This document shows, in pieces, positions 16,567 through 28,462 of a DNA stretch of 64,000 bases (its first letter is position 1; every line of letters begins with the position of its first letter). Both the position numbers and the translations under genes were made by a program. Below the pieces are notes generated by a model. That model searched no databases. It saw only the letters and a program-made list of their open reading frames with translations, and was not told where the DNA came from. This DNA comes from Marixanthotalea marina (GTDB taxonomy: Bacteria; Bacteroidota; Bacteroidia; Flavobacteriales; Flavobacteriaceae): the NCBI GenBank assembly GCA_018883545.1, contig JAHLEH010000012.1, forward strand, positions 20,429 through 84,428, in the 5' to 3' direction.

Positions 16567-16885
16567 ACGCTTGTCCTGTTGGACCAAAATTAAGAGGAAT
16601 GGGCGGTTGCTCATAATCTTTTATTTCACCATGATTACTCTCAAAACGTGCTACATTATCACCTAAAGCTTTCAACAAACGTTTAGCATGTTGGGGTGTT
16701 AAAATAATTCTAGACTTCACCTTACTTTTTGGAACGCCTGGCATAATACTCACAAAATCCACTACAAATTCTGAAACAGAATGGTTAATAATGGCTAGGT
16801 TAGAATAAATACCCTCTGCTACATTTTCATCCAGTTCAATGTTTATTTGTCCTTGCTTAGGTTTGTTATCTTTTTGGTCTGACAT
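16565..16885 (-). CDS. DUF3467 domain-containing protein
   Basis: 106 residues with the DUF3467 signature: INIELDENVAEGIYSNLAIINHS followed by EFVVDF and MPGVPKSKVKSRIILTPQHAKRLLKAL. Small cytoplasmic proteins of this family occur widely; their role is unknown. The gene follows rpoC on the same strand, but a terminator (16904-16936) separates them, so it is probably expressed on its own or by read-through. Confidence 0.88.
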   Translation of the reverse strand: MSDQKDNKPKQGQINIELDENVAEGIYSNLAIINHSVSEFVVDFVSIMPGVPKSKVKSRIILTPQHAKRLLKALGDNVARFESNHGEIKDYEQPPIPLNFGPTGQA

Positions 16886-16903
16886 AATCTTTATATTTTA
16901 AAT

Positions 16904-16936
16904 TAAAAAGCCTTCAAGTGTATTTACATGAAGGCT
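16904..16936 (-). terminator. Terminator of the rpoBC operon
   Basis: AGCCTTCA pairs with TGAAGGCT. On the minus strand the stem is followed by five U. It lies 60 bp past the rpoC stop. Confidence 0.7.
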
Positions 16937-16958
16937 TTTATTTCTATAGATTCCTGAC

Positions 16959-16989
16959 TTCCTGTCTGCCGACAAGGCAGGCGCAGGAA
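16959..16989. repeat. Imperfect palindromic repeat after rpoC (REP-like)
   Basis: TTCCTG-TCTGCC, loop GACAA, GGCAGG-CG-CAGGAA: two nested stems with a 2-base bulge. Its outer arms match the palindrome after htpG (4676-4699), suggesting one dispersed repeat family. Confidence 0.5.
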
Positions 16990-16995
16990 ATAAAA

Positions 16996-19900
16996 TTAAT
17001 TATAATTTAATTCTTTTTTTACTTGCATCATTTCATCAAACTCTTCTTTAGAACCAACGATGATGTCAGAATAGCGACGCATACCAGTACCTGCTGGAAT
17101 TCTGTGTCCTACAATAACATTCTCTTTTAGTCCTTCTAAGTCATCAACTTTTCCTGCAACGGCTGCCTCGTTAAGAACTTTTGTTGTTTCTTGGAACGAT
17201 GCCGCAGAAATAAATGATTTTGTTTGAAGAGATGCTCTAGTGATACCTTGTAATATTGGCGTTGCAGTTGCAGGTCTTGCATCCCTCGCCTCAACAAGTT
17301 GTTTATCTTCTCTACGTAAAAGTGAATTCTCGTCTCTTAATTGTCTTGGTGTAATGATCTGACCTGGTTTCAAATTAGCCGAATCTCCAGCTTCTTCCAC
17401 CACTTTCATTCCGAAAATTTCATCGTTTTCAATAATGAAATCATCTTTATGTACCAATTGATCTTCTAAGAACAATGTATCACCAGAATCAATAATTCTA
17501 ACTTTACGCATCATCTGTCTTACAACAACCTCAAAGTGCTTATCGTTAATTTTTACACCTTGTAAGCGGTAAACTTCTTGTACTTCATTTACCAAGTATT
17601 GTTGCACGGCAGATGGTCCTTTAATATCTAAAATATCGTTAGGTGTAATAGAACCATCAGATAAAGCCATACCTGCTTTTACATAATCATTTTCTTGAAC
17701 AAGAATTTGATTTGAAAGTTTAACCAAGTATTTCTTAACCTCACCTAATTTAGACTCGATAATGATTTCACGGTTACCTCTTTTGATTTTACCGAAAGAA
17801 ACCACACCATCTATCTCACTTACAACAGCTGGGTTAGATGGGTTACGTGCTTCGAACAACTCGGTTACACGTGGTAAACCACCTGTGATATCACCAGATT
17901 TAGATGATTTTCTAGGAATTTTAACCAAGATTTTACCAACGTTGATTTTTTCGCCATCATCAATCATTAAGTGTGCCCCAACTGGTAAGTTGTAAGAACG
18001 GATTACTTCGCCTTTACCATCTTCAATATGAAGTGTAGGTATTAAACGTTTGTTTCTAGATTCAGAAATTACTTTTTCTTGGAAACCTGTTTGCTCGTCA
18101 ATCTCTACTTGGTAAGTAACACCTTGTTCGATATTTTCATATTTAATTTTACCAGCAAACTCAGATATGATTACACCATTATAAGGATCCCATGTACAAA
18201 CTACATCGCCTTTAGATAATTCCTGTCCATTTTTAACAAAAATGGTAGAACCATAAGGAATGTTATTGGTACTTAAAGTAATACCTGTTTTCTTATCGAT
18301 TAATTTAATTTCAGAAGTACGTGAAATTACAATGTCAACATCATTGCCTTCACCGTCTTTACCTTTTACAGTTTTTAAATCTTCAATTTCGGCAACACCA
18401 TTAAATTTAACGGCTAGTTTATTTTCTTCAGAAATGTTTCCTGCGATACCACCCACGTGGAAGGTACGCAATGTTAACTGTGTACCAGGCTCACCGATTG
18501 ACTGTGCAGCTACAACTCCAACAGCCTCACCACGTTGAACCATTTTACCTGTAGCAAGGTTACGTCCGTAACACTTAGCACAAATACCTTTTAATGCCTC
18601 ACAAGTTAATGCAGAACGTACTTCAACACTTTCTAGAGCCGAATCCCCAATAGTTTTGGCTATATCATCATTAATTAATTCTCCTGATGATACTAAAAGC
18701 TCCTCAGTAATTGGATCATAAACATCATTTAAAGAAACACGACCAACAATTCTTTCTTCTAAAGTTTCTACAACTTCATCATTTTTCTTCAATGCTTCTA
18801 CTTCAACACCTCTTAGCGTACCACAATCTTCTGTGTTTATAATAACATCTTGTGAAACGTCTACCAGACGACGGGTTAAATAACCAGCATCGGCCGTTTT
18901 TAACGCCGTATCGGCAAGACCTTTACGGGCACCGTGTGTTGAGATAAAGTATTCTAAAATTGAAAGTCCTTCTTTAAAGTTAGAAAGAATTGGGTTTTCA
19001 ATAATTTCACCACCACCTGCATTCGATTTCTTAGGTTTGGCCATCAAACCACGCATACCTGTAAGCTGACGAATCTGTTCTTTAGATCCACGAGCTCCAG
19101 AATCAAGCATCATATACACAGAGTTAAATCCTTGTTGATCTTCGCGAATACGCTTCATTGATAACTCGGTTAACTCGGCATTAGTAGATGTCCAAATATC
19201 AATAACTTGGTTATAACGTTCGTTGTTGGTTATAAGTCCCATGTTATAGTTTGCAGTAATACCATCAACCAATCCGTTGGCTTTTTCTATCATACTTTGT
19301 TTTTCTGGCGGAATGATAATATCACCCAAACTAAATGATAGACCGCCTTGGAAAGCGAACTTAAATCCTAAAGTCCTGATTTCATCTAAGAAATCAGCAG
19401 TTTCAGGAACAGATGTATATTTAAGGATGCTACCAATAATATCCCTTAAGGACTTTTTAGTAAGTACTTGGTTGATATAACCTGCAGCTTGTGGTACTTT
19501 TTGATTGAATAACACACGTCCAACCGTAGTTTCTATGATTGTTGGTGCTAATTTACCATCTGCATTAATATCTAAAGTTCTTACTTTAATGGCTGCATTC
19601 AAATCTACTTTTTTCTCATTGAAAGCAATCTCAACCTCCTCTGGCGCATAAAATGTCAACCCTTCTCCTTTTACTGGAGATTCTGGAGTTGACTTGCGTT
19701 CTTTGGTCATATAGTACAATCCAAGAACCATATCCTGAGAAGGTACGGTTACCGGCGAACCATTAGCTGGGTTTAAGATATTGTGAGATGCTAACATTAA
19801 TAATTGACACTCTAAAATAGCTTCAGGCCCTAACGGTAAATGTACCGCCATTTGGTCACCATCAAAATCCGCGTTAAACGCTGTACACACTAATGGGTGT

Positions 19901-21297
19901 AATTGAATCGCTTTACCCTCGATTAACTTAGGTTGGAACGCTTGGATACCAAGTCTATGTAATGTAGGAGCACGGTTCAGTAATACTGGATGTCCTTTAA
20001 GAACATTTTCCAAAATATCCCAAACCACTGGCTCTCTTTTATCAATAATTTTCTTTGCAGATTTTACAGTTTTTACAATACCTCTTTCTATTAATTTTCT
20101 AATAACAAAAGGTTTGTAAAGCTCTGCTGCCATATTTTTTGGCAATCCACATTCGTATAATTTCAATTCTGGACCAACAACAATTACAGAACGCGCCGAG
20201 TAATCAACACGTTTTCCTAAAAGGTTTTGACGGAAACGCCCTTGTTTACCTTTTAATGAATCTGATAACGATTTTAACGGTCTATTAGAATCTGTTTTAA
20301 CCGCTGAAGATTTACGTGTATTATCGAATAATGAATCAACAGACTCTTGAAGCATACGTTTTTCGTTACGTAAGATTACTTCAGGTGCTTTGATTTCCAC
20401 CAATCTCTTAAGACGGTTGTTACGGATAATTACACGACGGTATAAATCGTTCAAATCAGAAGTTGCAAAACGACCACCATCTAAAGGTACCAACGGACGT
20501 AATTCTGGTGGAATTACCGGAATTACCTTCATAATCATCCATTCTGGACGGTTTTCTCTATTTTGGTTTGATTCACGAAGTGATTCAACAACCTGTAAAC
20601 GTTTTAAACTTTCGGTCTTACGTTGCTTAGATGTTTCTGTGTTTGCTTTATGACGTAACTCGTATGATAACGCTTCCAAGTCAATTCTAGCCAATAATTC
20701 GATCAAACATTCGGCTCCCATTTTAGCAAGAAACTTATTAGGGTCGTTGTCATCTAAATATTGGTTATCCTGAGGAAGTGATTCAAGAATATTTAAATAC
20801 TCTTCTTCTGTTAAGAAGTCCATTGTTTGTAAAGGTTCACCATCTTCATTTTTAGCATTCCCTGGTTGAATAACCACATAACGCTCATAATAGATAATCA
20901 TATCTAATTTTTTAGACGGCAAGCCCAAAAGGTAACCTATTTTATTAGGTAACGATCGGAAATACCAAATATGGGCAATAGGCACTACTAAATTAATGTG
21001 CCCTACTCTATCACGACGTACTTTCTTTTCTGTTACTTCTACACCACAACGATCGCACACAATGCCTTTGTAACGAATTCTTTTATATTTACCACAAGCA
21101 CATTCGTAATCCTTTACAGGACCAAAAATACGCTCACAGAACAACCCGTCCCTCTCTGGTTTGTGAGTACGGTAATTAATAGTTTCTGGTTTTAAAACTT
21201 CGCCTCTAGACTCTGCTAAAATAGACTCTGGAGAAGCTAAACCAATAGTGATTTTGTTAAATCTTTTTACTGTATTCTTATCTTGTTTTCTTGCCAT
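16996..21297 (-). CDS. rpoC: DNA-directed RNA polymerase subunit beta'
   Basis: 1433 residues from [13 protein letters not shown]. The first zinc site (Cys66, Cys68, Cys81, Cys84 in [20 protein letters not shown]), the catalytic [10 protein letters not shown] with three Mg2+-binding Asp, and the second zinc site (DCGTLRG, then [13 protein letters not shown]) are all present. The frame opens 17 codons earlier, but that extension runs into the intercistronic hairpin and is not part of the family, so the later ATG is chosen. It is the last gene of the tuf-to-rpoC locus, 74 bp after rpoB, with a perfect 13-bp hairpin in the gap. Confidence 0.98.
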   Translation of the reverse strand: MARKQDKNTVKRFNKITIGLASPESILAESRGEVLKPETINYRTHKPERDGLFCERIFGPVKDYECACGKYKRIRYKGIVCDRCGVEVTEKKVRRDRVGHINLVVPIAHIWYFRSLPNKIGYLLGLPSKKLDMIIYYERYVVIQPGNAKNEDGEPLQTMDFLTEEEYLNILESLPQDNQYLDDNDPNKFLAKMGAECLIELLARIDLEALSYELRHKANTETSKQRKTESLKRLQVVESLRESNQNRENRPEWMIMKVIPVIPPELRPLVPLDGGRFATSDLNDLYRRVIIRNNRLKRLVEIKAPEVILRNEKRMLQESVDSLFDNTRKSSAVKTDSNRPLKSLSDSLKGKQGRFRQNLLGKRVDYSARSVIVVGPELKLYECGLPKNMAAELYKPFVIRKLIERGIVKTVKSAKKIIDKREPVVWDILENVLKGHPVLLNRAPTLHRLGIQAFQPKLIEGKAIQLHPLVCTAFNADFDGDQMAVHLPLGPEAILECQLLMLASHNILNPANGSPVTVPSQDMVLGLYYMTKERKSTPESPVKGEGLTFYAPEEVEIAFNEKKVDLNAAIKVRTLDINADGKLAPTIIETTVGRVLFNQKVPQAAGYINQVLTKKSLRDIIGSILKYTSVPETADFLDEIRTLGFKFAFQGGLSFSLGDIIIPPEKQSMIEKANGLVDGITANYNMGLITNNERYNQVIDIWTSTNAELTELSMKRIREDQQGFNSVYMMLDSGARGSKEQIRQLTGMRGLMAKPKKSNAGGGEIIENPILSNFKEGLSILEYFISTHGARKGLADTALKTADAGYLTRRLVDVSQDVIINTEDCGTLRGVEVEALKKNDEVVETLEERIVGRVSLNDVYDPITEELLVSSGELINDDIAKTIGDSALESVEVRSALTCEALKGICAKCYGRNLATGKMVQRGEAVGVVAAQSIGEPGTQLTLRTFHVGGIAGNISEENKLAVKFNGVAEIEDLKTVKGKDGEGNDVDIVISRTSEIKLIDKKTGITLSTNNIPYGSTIFVKNGQELSKGDVVCTWDPYNGVIISEFAGKIKYENIEQGVTYQVEIDEQTGFQEKVISESRNKRLIPTLHIEDGKGEVIRSYNLPVGAHLMIDDGEKINVGKILVKIPRKSSKSGDITGGLPRVTELFEARNPSNPAVVSEIDGVVSFGKIKRGNREIIIESKLGEVKKYLVKLSNQILVQENDYVKAGMALSDGSITPNDILDIKGPSAVQQYLVNEVQEVYRLQGVKINDKHFEVVVRQMMRKVRIIDSGDTLFLEDQLVHKDDFIIENDEIFGMKVVEEAGDSANLKPGQIITPRQLRDENSLLRREDKQLVEARDARPATATPILQGITRASLQTKSFISAASFQETTKVLNEAAVAGKVDDLEGLKENVIVGHRIPAGTGMRRYSDIIVGSKEEFDEMMQVKKELNYN

Positions 21298-21338
21298 GAT
21301 ATATGGTGATATCGAATTATTTGTAAACTTTTTATAAG

Positions 21339-21368
21339 ATTCTATCACTTGTTTCCAAGTGATAGAAT
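21339..21368 (-). other. Stem-loop in the rpoB-rpoC intercistronic gap
   Basis: ATTCTATCACTTG (21339-21351) and CAAGTGATAGAAT (21356-21368) form a perfect 13-bp stem with a 4-base loop. No U tract follows on the minus strand, so it is not a classical terminator. It could be an RNA processing or stabilising element between the two polymerase genes. Confidence 0.6.
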
Positions 21369-21371
21369 TAA

Positions 21372-24300
21372 TTATTCCTCTAATCTAATGTCTAACCCTA
21401 AACCTTTAAGTTCGTGCATTAATACATTAAATGATTCTGGTAATCCAGGTTCTGGCATTGGTTCACCTTTTACGATAGCTTCGTAAGTTTTGGCACGACC
21501 AACAACATCATCAGATTTTACAGTTAAAATTTCTCGTAAGGTAGATGAAGCTCCATACGCTTCAAGTGCCCAAACCTCCATCTCACCAAAACGTTGACCA
21601 CCAAATTGTGCTTTACCACCAAGCGGTTGTTGTGTAATTAATGAGTATGGTCCAATAGAACGTGCGTGCATCTTATCATCAACCATGTGACCTAATTTCA
21701 ACATGTAGATAACACCCACCGTTGCTGGTTGGTCGAAACGCTCTCCCGTACCACCATCATACAAGTAAGTATGACCATATCTAGGAATACCAGCTTTATC
21801 TGTTAGATCATTGATTTGATCTATTGAAGCACCATCAAAAATTGGTGTTGCAAACTTTTGATCTAATTTTTGACCAGCCCAACCAAGAACTGTTTCGTAA
21901 ATCTGACCAATGTTCATACGCGATGGTACACCAAGTGGGTTCAATACAATATCAACAGGTGTTCCATCTTCTAGGAATGGCATATCTTCTTGACGAACAA
22001 TACGCGCCACAATACCTTTATTACCGTGACGTCCCGCCATTTTATCACCTACTTTTAACTTACGTTTTTTAGCAATATAAACTTTAGCAAGTTTAATAAT
22101 ACCTGCTGGTAACTCATCACCCACAGAAATTGTAAACTTCTCACGTCTTAAAGCACCTTGTAAATCGTTTTCCTTTATTTTATAATTATGGATTAAGTCG
22201 GCAACCAATTTATTTGTGTGGTCATCCGTTGTCCATTTACCTGATACTAAATGTGCATAATCATCAACAGCATTTAACATTTTAAGTGTGAATTTTTTAC
22301 CTTTTGGCAATACTTCTTCACCTAAATCATTAAATATACCTTGAGATGTTTTGCCATTAACGATGTTGAATAATTTCTCAACCAAAATGGCTTTTAAATC
22401 ATCGAATTTCGCATCGTAAATAGCTTCAAGATGTGTAATATCATCTTTATCCTGTGCTCTCTTACGCTTGTCTTTTACCGCACGAGAGAATAATTTTTTG
22501 TCAATTACAACACCATTCAATGAAGGAGAGGCTTTTAAAGAGGCGTCTTTTACATCACCTGCTTTATCACCGAAGATAGCACGTAATAACTTTTCTTCTG
22601 GTGTTGGGTCGCTTTCTCCTTTTGGTGTAATTTTACCAATAAGAATATCGCCAGGCTTTACTTCGGCTCCAATACGAATCATACCGTTTTCATCCAAATC
22701 TTTGGTAGCTTCTTCAGAAACGTTTGGTATGTCGTTGGTTAATTCTTCATTACCTAATTTGGTATCTCTAACTTCTAAAGAATACTCATCAACATGAATA
22801 GATGTAAAGATATCTTCACGAACTACTTTTTCAGAAATCACAATCGCATCCTCAAAGTTATAACCTTTCCAAGGCATGAAAGCTACTTTCATATTTCTAC
22901 CAAGAGCTAACTCCCCTTTTTGGGTTGCATAACCCTCACACAATACTTGTCCTTTAGATACTTTATCACCTTTAACCACGATTGGTTTCAAGTTAATGCT
23001 AGTACCTTGGTTTGTTTTTCTGAACTTAACCAATGGATAAACCTTAACTTCACTGTCGAAACTTACAGCAGTTTCGTCTTCCGTTCGGTCGTATTTTATT
23101 CTTATTTCATTAGCATCTACATACAATACTTCTCCGCTTCCTTCTGCATTAATCAATACTCTGGAATCAGAAGCTACTTGACGTTCTAATCCTGTTCCTA
23201 CAATTGGAGATTCTGGTAATAATAATGGTACGGCTTGGCGCATCATGTTTGATCCCATTAACGCACGGTTCGCATCATCATGCTCCAAGAATGGAATTAA
23301 CGAGGCCGAAATAGATGAAATTTGGTTAGGAGCCACATCTGTATAGTGGATTGATGTAGGTTCAATTACAGGGAAATCACCTTCCATTCTGGCAATAATC
23401 TTATCGTTTAAGATTTTACCATTATCATCAACCTTAACAGTTGCTTGAGCAATTAACTTACCTTCTTCTTCTTCCGCACTTAAATAAATAGGTTCGTTCT
23501 TAATATCTACAACACCATTTTCAGCTGTACGATAAGGTGTTTCGATGAATCCCATAGAATTCACTTTGGCATATACCGAAAGCGAAGAGATCAAACCAAT
23601 ATTTGGTCCCTCTGGTGTTTCAATCGGACATAAACGACCGTAATGTGTATAATGTACGTCACGAACCTCGAAACCTGCTCTCTCTCTCGATAAACCACCT
23701 GGCCCTAATGCAGATAAACGACGTTTGTGTGTAATCTCAGCCAATGGATTCGTTTGATCCATAAACTGTGATAATTGGTTCGTACCAAAGAATGAGTTGA
23801 TTACAGATGATAATGTTTTTGCATTAATCAAATCTATCGGTGTAAATACCTCATTATCGCGAACGTTCATACGTTCACGAATGGTACGCGCCATACGAGC
23901 CAAACCAACACCAAATTGTTGTGATAATTGCTCACCTACGGTACGTACACGACGGTTAGATAAGTGGTCAATATCATCAATCTCAGCTTTTGAGTTGATA
24001 AGTTCGATTAAATATTTTATAATGGTAATGATATCTTCTTTGGTAAGCACTTGCTTATCCATACCAATATCAAGACCTAATTTTTTGTTCATTCTGTAAC
24101 GTCCTACTTCACCTAAAGAGTAACGTTGATCGCTAAAGAATAATTTGTCTATAATGCCACGCGCTGTTTCTTCATCTGGCGGTTCTGCATTACGTAATTG
24201 TCTGTATATATGTTCAACAGCCTCTTTTTCAGAGTTTGTTGGATCTTTTTGTAATGTATTGTGAATAATTGCGTAATCACCTTGCTGAGAACTTTCTTTA

Positions 24301-25184
24301 TGCAAAAGAATAGTCTTAACATCAGCATCGATAATCTCTTCAATGTTATCTTTATCTAAAACCGTATCACGATCAAGCACAATTTCGTTACGCTCGATAG
24401 ATACAACTTCACCAGTATCTTCATCCACAAAATCCTCGTGCCAAGTGTTAAGAACACGTGCCGCTAATTTTCTGCCCAAATACTTTTTCAATCCTGTTTT
24501 AGAAACTTTAATTTCTTCAGCAAGATCAAATATTTCTAGAATGTCTTTATCACGCTCAAAACCAATAGCTCTAAACAATGTAGTTACTGGTAATTTTTTC
24601 TTTCTATCAATGTAGGCATACATTACCTGATTGATGTCTGTTGCAAACTCAATCCAAGAACCTTTAAAAGGAATTACCCTAGCAGAGTAAAGCTTAGTAC
24701 CATTGGCGTGGAAAGATTGACCAAAGAAAACACCAGGAGAACGGTGTAATTGAGATACAACTACGCGCTCTGCACCATTGATAACAAACGTACCACTTGG
24801 TGTCATGTAAGGAATGGTTCCTAAGTACACATCTTGAACAATGGTCTCGAAATCCTCATGTTCAGGGTCTGTACAGTACAACTTTAACCTTGCCTTTAAC
24901 GGAACGCTATAAGTAAGTCCTCTTTCAATACACTCCTCGATGGCATATCTTGGTGGATCTACGAAATAATCTAAAAATTCTAAAACAAATTGATTACGGG
25001 AATCAGTGATTGGAAAGTTCTCCATGAAGGTATTATAAAGCCCTTCATTACCCCTTTCCTCAGATTTAGTTTCTAATTGGAAAAAATCCTGGAAGGATTT
25101 AATCTGAATATCCAAGAAATCTGGGTATTCTGTTCTATTGATAATAGACGAGAAATTTAATCTTTCAGCTTGTGTTGATGACAT
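21372..25184 (-). CDS. rpoB: DNA-directed RNA polymerase subunit beta
   Basis: 1270 residues from the ATG ([11 protein letters not shown]); one codon further upstream is a TTG, which is not needed. Family landmarks include the rifampicin-region sequence [33 protein letters not shown] read in parts, the GRHGNKG lysine/histidine motif near the catalytic centre, and the C-terminal [11 protein letters not shown] and [18 protein letters not shown]. The rifampicin-binding region looks wild type (Asp in FMDQTN, His in THKRR, Ser in RLSAL). It sits between rplL and rpoC in one operon, with a hairpin on each side. Confidence 0.98.
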   Translation of the reverse strand: MSSTQAERLNFSSIINRTEYPDFLDIQIKSFQDFFQLETKSEERGNEGLYNTFMENFPITDSRNQFVLEFLDYFVDPPRYAIEECIERGLTYSVPLKARLKLYCTDPEHEDFETIVQDVYLGTIPYMTPSGTFVINGAERVVVSQLHRSPGVFFGQSFHANGTKLYSARVIPFKGSWIEFATDINQVMYAYIDRKKKLPVTTLFRAIGFERDKDILEIFDLAEEIKVSKTGLKKYLGRKLAARVLNTWHEDFVDEDTGEVVSIERNEIVLDRDTVLDKDNIEEIIDADVKTILLHKESSQQGDYAIIHNTLQKDPTNSEKEAVEHIYRQLRNAEPPDEETARGIIDKLFFSDQRYSLGEVGRYRMNKKLGLDIGMDKQVLTKEDIITIIKYLIELINSKAEIDDIDHLSNRRVRTVGEQLSQQFGVGLARMARTIRERMNVRDNEVFTPIDLINAKTLSSVINSFFGTNQLSQFMDQTNPLAEITHKRRLSALGPGGLSRERAGFEVRDVHYTHYGRLCPIETPEGPNIGLISSLSVYAKVNSMGFIETPYRTAENGVVDIKNEPIYLSAEEEEGKLIAQATVKVDDNGKILNDKIIARMEGDFPVIEPTSIHYTDVAPNQISSISASLIPFLEHDDANRALMGSNMMRQAVPLLLPESPIVGTGLERQVASDSRVLINAEGSGEVLYVDANEIRIKYDRTEDETAVSFDSEVKVYPLVKFRKTNQGTSINLKPIVVKGDKVSKGQVLCEGYATQKGELALGRNMKVAFMPWKGYNFEDAIVISEKVVREDIFTSIHVDEYSLEVRDTKLGNEELTNDIPNVSEEATKDLDENGMIRIGAEVKPGDILIGKITPKGESDPTPEEKLLRAIFGDKAGDVKDASLKASPSLNGVVIDKKLFSRAVKDKRKRAQDKDDITHLEAIYDAKFDDLKAILVEKLFNIVNGKTSQGIFNDLGEEVLPKGKKFTLKMLNAVDDYAHLVSGKWTTDDHTNKLVADLIHNYKIKENDLQGALRREKFTISVGDELPAGIIKLAKVYIAKKRKLKVGDKMAGRHGNKGIVARIVRQEDMPFLEDGTPVDIVLNPLGVPSRMNIGQIYETVLGWAGQKLDQKFATPIFDGASIDQINDLTDKAGIPRYGHTYLYDGGTGERFDQPATVGVIYMLKLGHMVDDKMHARSIGPYSLITQQPLGGKAQFGGQRFGEMEVWALEAYGASSTLREILTVKSDDVVGRAKTYEAIVKGEPMPEPGLPESFNVLMHELKGLGLDIRLEE

Positions 25185-25247
25185 CAATGGACGGAATTTT
25201 GATTAAAAAAATAATATTGAGCGCAGATACAATTATATACGCAAAAT

Positions 25248-25284
25248 GGTTTAGGTCTTGAAGTACTTACTCCAGACCTAAACC
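25248..25284 (-). other. Stem-loop in the rplL-rpoB gap (possible attenuator)
   Basis: GGTTTAGGTCT (25248-25258) pairs perfectly with AGACCTAAACC (25274-25284). On the minus strand the stem is followed by AUUUUGC, a short U stretch, so it may be a weak terminator. Its place between rplL and rpoB is where E. coli has an attenuator and an RNase III site; equivalence is inference. Confidence 0.6.
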
Positions 25285-25307
25285 TTGGTGTTGTTTAAGT
25301 GTTAAGC

Positions 25308-25685
25308 TTATTTAAGCTCAACCTCAGCTCCAGCTTCTTCTAATGAAGATTTTAAGCCTTCTGCTTCATCTTTAGATACGCCTTCTTTAATTGGGCTTGG
25401 AGCGTTATCTACTAATTCTTTAGCCTCTTTTAATCCTAAACCAGTTAATTCTTTAACTAATTTTACAACTGCTAATTTAGATCCACCTGGTGCTTTTAAT
25501 ATTACATCAAACTCAGTTTGAGCTTCACCAGCGTCGTCTCCGCCAGCAGCAGGACCAGCAACAGCTACTGCAGCTGCAGCTGCAGGCTCTATACCATATT
25601 CTTCTTTTAATATAGTAGCTAATTCATTAACTTCTTTAACCGTTAAGTTAACTAATTTTTCTGCGAAATCTTTTAAATCTGCCAT
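25308..25685 (-). CDS. rplL: 50S ribosomal protein L7/L12
   Basis: 125 residues with the standard layout: an N-terminal dimerisation helix pair ([24 protein letters not shown]), an Ala/Gly-rich hinge ([15 protein letters not shown]) and the C-terminal domain with [24 protein letters not shown]. It forms the ribosomal stalk that recruits translation GTPases. It is the fourth gene of rplKAJL, following rplJ by 65 bp and preceding rpoB. Confidence 0.98.
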   Translation of the reverse strand: MADLKDFAEKLVNLTVKEVNELATILKEEYGIEPAAAAAVAVAGPAAGGDDAGEAQTEFDVILKAPGGSKLAVVKLVKELTGLGLKEAKELVDNAPSPIKEGVSKDEAEGLKSSLEEAGAEVELK

Positions 25686-25750
25686 TTTTCTATCGTTTTT
25701 AATAAAATTTTTAATTTAATATATGTAATTATAGTGCGTACAATGCAATA

Positions 25751-26272
25751 CTATCCTTCTTTTTCAGATAGTGTTTTAATAATTCCTGCCAATTTTCCAC
25801 CACTTGATTTAAGTGCAGAAACAACATTTTTAGCAGGAGATTGTAATAATCCAACAATTTCCCCAAGTAACTCTTCTTTAGACTTGATGTCTACTAAAGT
25901 GTCTAATTGGTCATCGCCTATATAAATTGCTTCTTCAATATAAGCACCTTTTAAAATAGGTCTGTCTGACTTTTTACGGAAATTCTTTATCAACTTAGCC
26001 GGCACATTACCTGTTTCTGAATACAATACAGAAGTATTACCTTTTAAAATAGTTGGTAACTCTCCAAACTCCTTGTCTGAAGCTTCCATTGCCTTCGCTA
26101 ATAATGTGTTCTTAACTACAGCTAATTTTATGTTCGCTTTAAAACATGCACGACGTAAATCTGAAGTCGTACCTGCATTCAATCCTGAAATATCTGCTAT
26201 ATAAATAGTAGCACTGTTAGCTAATTCTGCAGTTAAATCTTGAATTACTTGTGATTTTTCTTCTCTTGTCAT
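25751..26272 (-). CDS. rplJ: 50S ribosomal protein L10
   Basis: 173 residues: MTREEKSQVIQDLTAELANS at the N-terminus, the central RRACFKANIKLAVVKNTLLAKAM rRNA-binding region, and a C-terminal helix (NVVSALKSSGGKLAGIIKTL) that carries L7/L12 dimers. It is the stalk base protein and in many bacteria represses its own operon by binding the leader; no leader structure was examined as convincing here. It follows rplA by 19 bp. Confidence 0.97.
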   Translation of the reverse strand: MTREEKSQVIQDLTAELANSATIYIADISGLNAGTTSDLRRACFKANIKLAVVKNTLLAKAMEASDKEFGELPTILKGNTSVLYSETGNVPAKLIKNFRKKSDRPILKGAYIEEAIYIGDDQLDTLVDIKSKEELLGEIVGLLQSPAKNVVSALKSSGGKLAGIIKTLSEKEG

Positions 26273-26291
26273 AATAAAAGTCTTTTAACTA

Positions 26292-26981
26292 TTAGCTAAC
26301 TTTAGGATCAACAGCAACACTAGGGCTCATAGTACTTGATAAGAAAATACTTTTTACATAAACACCCTTAGCAGCAGTTGGCTTAAGTTTTAATAATGTT
26401 TGAATTAATTCGTTTGCGTTTCCAGCAATTTTATCTGCTGTGAATGATGCTTTTCCTATTGCAGCATGTACAATTCCTGTTTTATCAACTTTAAAGTCAA
26501 TTTTACCAGCTTTTACTTCTGCAACAGCTTTAGCAATGTCCATAGTTACTGTACCTGTTTTAGGGTTTGGCATTAAGCCACGAGGACCTAATACACGTCC
26601 TAAAGGACCTAATTTACCCATTACACTAGGCATAGTAATAATAACATCTACATCCGTCCAACCATTCTTGATTTTATCAAGATATTCATCCAGTCCAACA
26701 TAATCAGCACCAGCTTCTTTTGCTTCAGCCTCTTTATCAGGCGTTACCAAAGCCAATACTTTCATGTCTTTACCAGTACCATGAGGAAGTGACACTACGC
26801 CTCTTACCATTTGGTTTGCTTTACGTGGATCTACACCCAAACGCACAGCGATATCTACAGATGCATCAAATTTAGTATTGGTAATTTCTTTTACCAATGC
26901 AGATGCTTCATCTAGAGAATACAATTTCCCTTTTTCTATTTTTGCTAAAGCTTCTTTTTGCTTTTTTGTTAATCTTGCCAT
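26292..26981 (-). CDS. rplA: 50S ribosomal protein L1
   Basis: 229 residues with the L1 signature: [24 protein letters not shown] near the start, then [16 protein letters not shown] in the middle and [17 protein letters not shown] at the end. It binds 23S rRNA at the E-site stalk. It is spaced 20 bp from rplK and 19 bp from rplJ, consistent with one message. The Lys-rich start [19 protein letters not shown] fits the family. Confidence 0.98.
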   Translation of the reverse strand: MARLTKKQKEALAKIEKGKLYSLDEASALVKEITNTKFDASVDIAVRLGVDPRKANQMVRGVVSLPHGTGKDMKVLALVTPDKEAEAKEAGADYVGLDEYLDKIKNGWTDVDVIITMPSVMGKLGPLGRVLGPRGLMPNPKTGTVTMDIAKAVAEVKAGKIDFKVDKTGIVHAAIGKASFTADKIAGNANELIQTLLKLKPTAAKGVYVKSIFLSSTMSPSVAVDPKVS

Positions 26982-27001
26982 TTCTTAATACCTTTTAGAG
27001 A

Positions 27002-27439
27002 TTAATTTGGTGCATCACCAGTTACGGTTATACCCATAGATCTAGCAGTACCAGCAACCATTTTCATAGCAGATTCTAATGTAAATGCGTTTAAATCTTG
27101 CATTTTGTCTTCTGCTATGGTTTTGATTTGGTCCCACGAAACTTTAGCTACTTTTTTTCGGTTTGGTTCTCCTGAACCTTTTTTTAATTTGGCCGCTTCT
27201 AATAATTGTACAGCAGCGGGGGCAGTTTTTATAACAAAGTCGAAAGACTTGTCTTTGTAAACAGATATAACCACTGGTAATACTTTACCTGGTCTATCTT
27301 GGGTTCTAGCATTAAATTGCTTACAGAACTCCATAATGTTTACCCCAGCAGCTCCTAAAGCGGGTCCAACCGGTGGCGACGGATTCGCAGCACCTCCCCG
27401 AACTTGTAACTTAACTACTTTAAATAATTCTTTTGCCAT
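27002..27439 (-). CDS. rplK: 50S ribosomal protein L11
   Basis: 145 residues. The proline-rich N-terminal domain ([21 protein letters not shown]) and the C-terminal rRNA-binding domain ([23 protein letters not shown]) are typical. It is part of the GTPase-associated centre. It starts the rplKAJL group, 72 bp after nusG on the same strand. Confidence 0.98.
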   Translation of the reverse strand: MAKELFKVVKLQVRGGAANPSPPVGPALGAAGVNIMEFCKQFNARTQDRPGKVLPVVISVYKDKSFDFVIKTAPAAVQLLEAAKLKKGSGEPNRKKVAKVSWDQIKTIAEDKMQDLNAFTLESAMKMVAGTARSMGITVTGDAPN

Positions 27440-27511
27440 TTTTAATAATTTAGTTTGATATACCCATAAATTGGAAGCTTAGAGCATATCATTTATATAG
27501 TGTAACAATTA

Positions 27512-28066
27512 TTATACTTTTTCAACTTGCATATAACTTAGCTCTAATGGTGTTTTTCTTCCGAAAATTTTAACCATAACCTCAAGTTTACGCTTCTCTT
27601 CGTTAATGTTTTCAATAGTACCATCAAAGCCATTGAAAGGCCCATCAATTACTTTAACAGTTTCGCCTTTTGTAAATGGTATCATTACATTGGCTGTTTC
27701 ATCAACAGACAACTCATCCACTTTACCTAGCATTCTATTAACTTCAGACATTCTTAATGGCACAGGATCACCTCCTTTTGTTTCGCCTAAAAAACCAATT
27801 ACATTGGTAACAGAACGAATAATATGAGGCACTTCACCAGTTAGGTTAGCCTGTATCATAATGTAACCAGGAAAATAAACTTTTTCTTTGTTTATTTTCT
27901 TTCCATTACGAATCTGGATTACCTTTTCTGTAGGCACCAATACTTGATCAACATAATCCTGCAAGCCCAATCGAGCTATTTCATTCTCGATATAAGTTTT
28001 TATTTTGTTTTCCTGACCACTTACAGCCCTTACAACATACCATTTTTTTTCACCTACTTCAGACAT
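27512..28066 (-). CDS. nusG: Transcription termination/antitermination factor NusG
   Basis: 184 residues from the chosen ATG (MSEVGEKKWYVVRAVSGQEN). The NGN domain (WYVVRAVSGQENKIK, then VYFPGYIMI) is followed by the KOW domain (KGETVKVIDGPFNGFDGTIENI). NusG binds RNA polymerase and links it to Rho, NusA or the ribosome. An ATG six codons upstream (MVKSKD) would overlap the end of secE by 8 bp; the shorter start leaves a 10-bp gap and a normal family N-terminus, so it is preferred, with moderate certainty. It sits in the conserved secE-nusG-rplK order. Confidence 0.96.
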   Translation of the reverse strand: MSEVGEKKWYVVRAVSGQENKIKTYIENEIARLGLQDYVDQVLVPTEKVIQIRNGKKINKEKVYFPGYIMIQANLTGEVPHIIRSVTNVIGFLGETKGGDPVPLRMSEVNRMLGKVDELSVDETANVMIPFTKGETVKVIDGPFNGFDGTIENINEEKRKLEVMVKIFGRKTPLELSYMQVEKV

Positions 28067-28076
28067 ATCCTTGCTT

Positions 28077-28274
28077 TTAACCATTAATCAATTGAAAATA
28101 CAATTCAATCACTTTACTGAAAACAGTATCTACTCCCCAAATAGCAAGTGAAAATATGATTGAAAACGCCGCTACTAAAATGGTTAAACTTTGTGCTTCA
28201 GCCCATGTAGGCCATGTAACATTGTTTTTTAGCTCACCAAACGATTCTTTTACATAGTTTATAAATCCTGCCAT
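28077..28274 (-). CDS. secE: Preprotein translocase subunit SecE
   Basis: 65 residues from the ATG (MAGFINYVKESFGEL). It has a short amphipathic helix, the conserved NNVTWPTWAEAQSLT segment, and a single membrane helix (LVAAFSIIFSLAIWGVDTVF). It is the clamp subunit of SecYEG in the inner membrane. A TTG three codons upstream is not a credible start. It lies between tRNA-Trp and nusG; such short SecE proteins are standard in this phylum. Confidence 0.95.
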   Translation of the reverse strand: MAGFINYVKESFGELKNNVTWPTWAEAQSLTILVAAFSIIFSLAIWGVDTVFSKVIELYFQLING

Positions 28275-28378
28275 TTTATTCAAATTGTTTTAATGGATTA
28301 AAATTTCCCTTTAGGCAAATTTTAAAATCTTTATTGTTTTCTTAAAGTTCCCAAAAAACATGGACCACTTTACACGTG

Positions 28379-28451
28379 CACGGGTTGAGAGACTCGAACT
28401 CCCGACACCTGGTTTTGGAGACCAGTGCTCTACCAACTGAGCTAAACCCGT
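28379..28451 (-). tRNA. tRNA-Trp (anticodon CCA)
   Basis: A 73-nt cloverleaf on the minus strand: acceptor ACGGGTT/AACCCGT, discriminator G, D arm AGCTCAGTTGGTAGAGC, anticodon loop with CCA between CTGGT/ACCAG, and T arm GGAGTTCGAGTCT. It lies between tuf and secE, so it is probably excised from the operon transcript. Confidence 0.96.
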
Positions 28452-28462
28452 AAACATAAGTC

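Noticed and set aside
21298..21348. N-terminal extension of rpoC by 17 codons
   Set aside because: It runs into the rpoB-rpoC stem-loop and is not part of beta' proteins; MARKQDK is a normal start.
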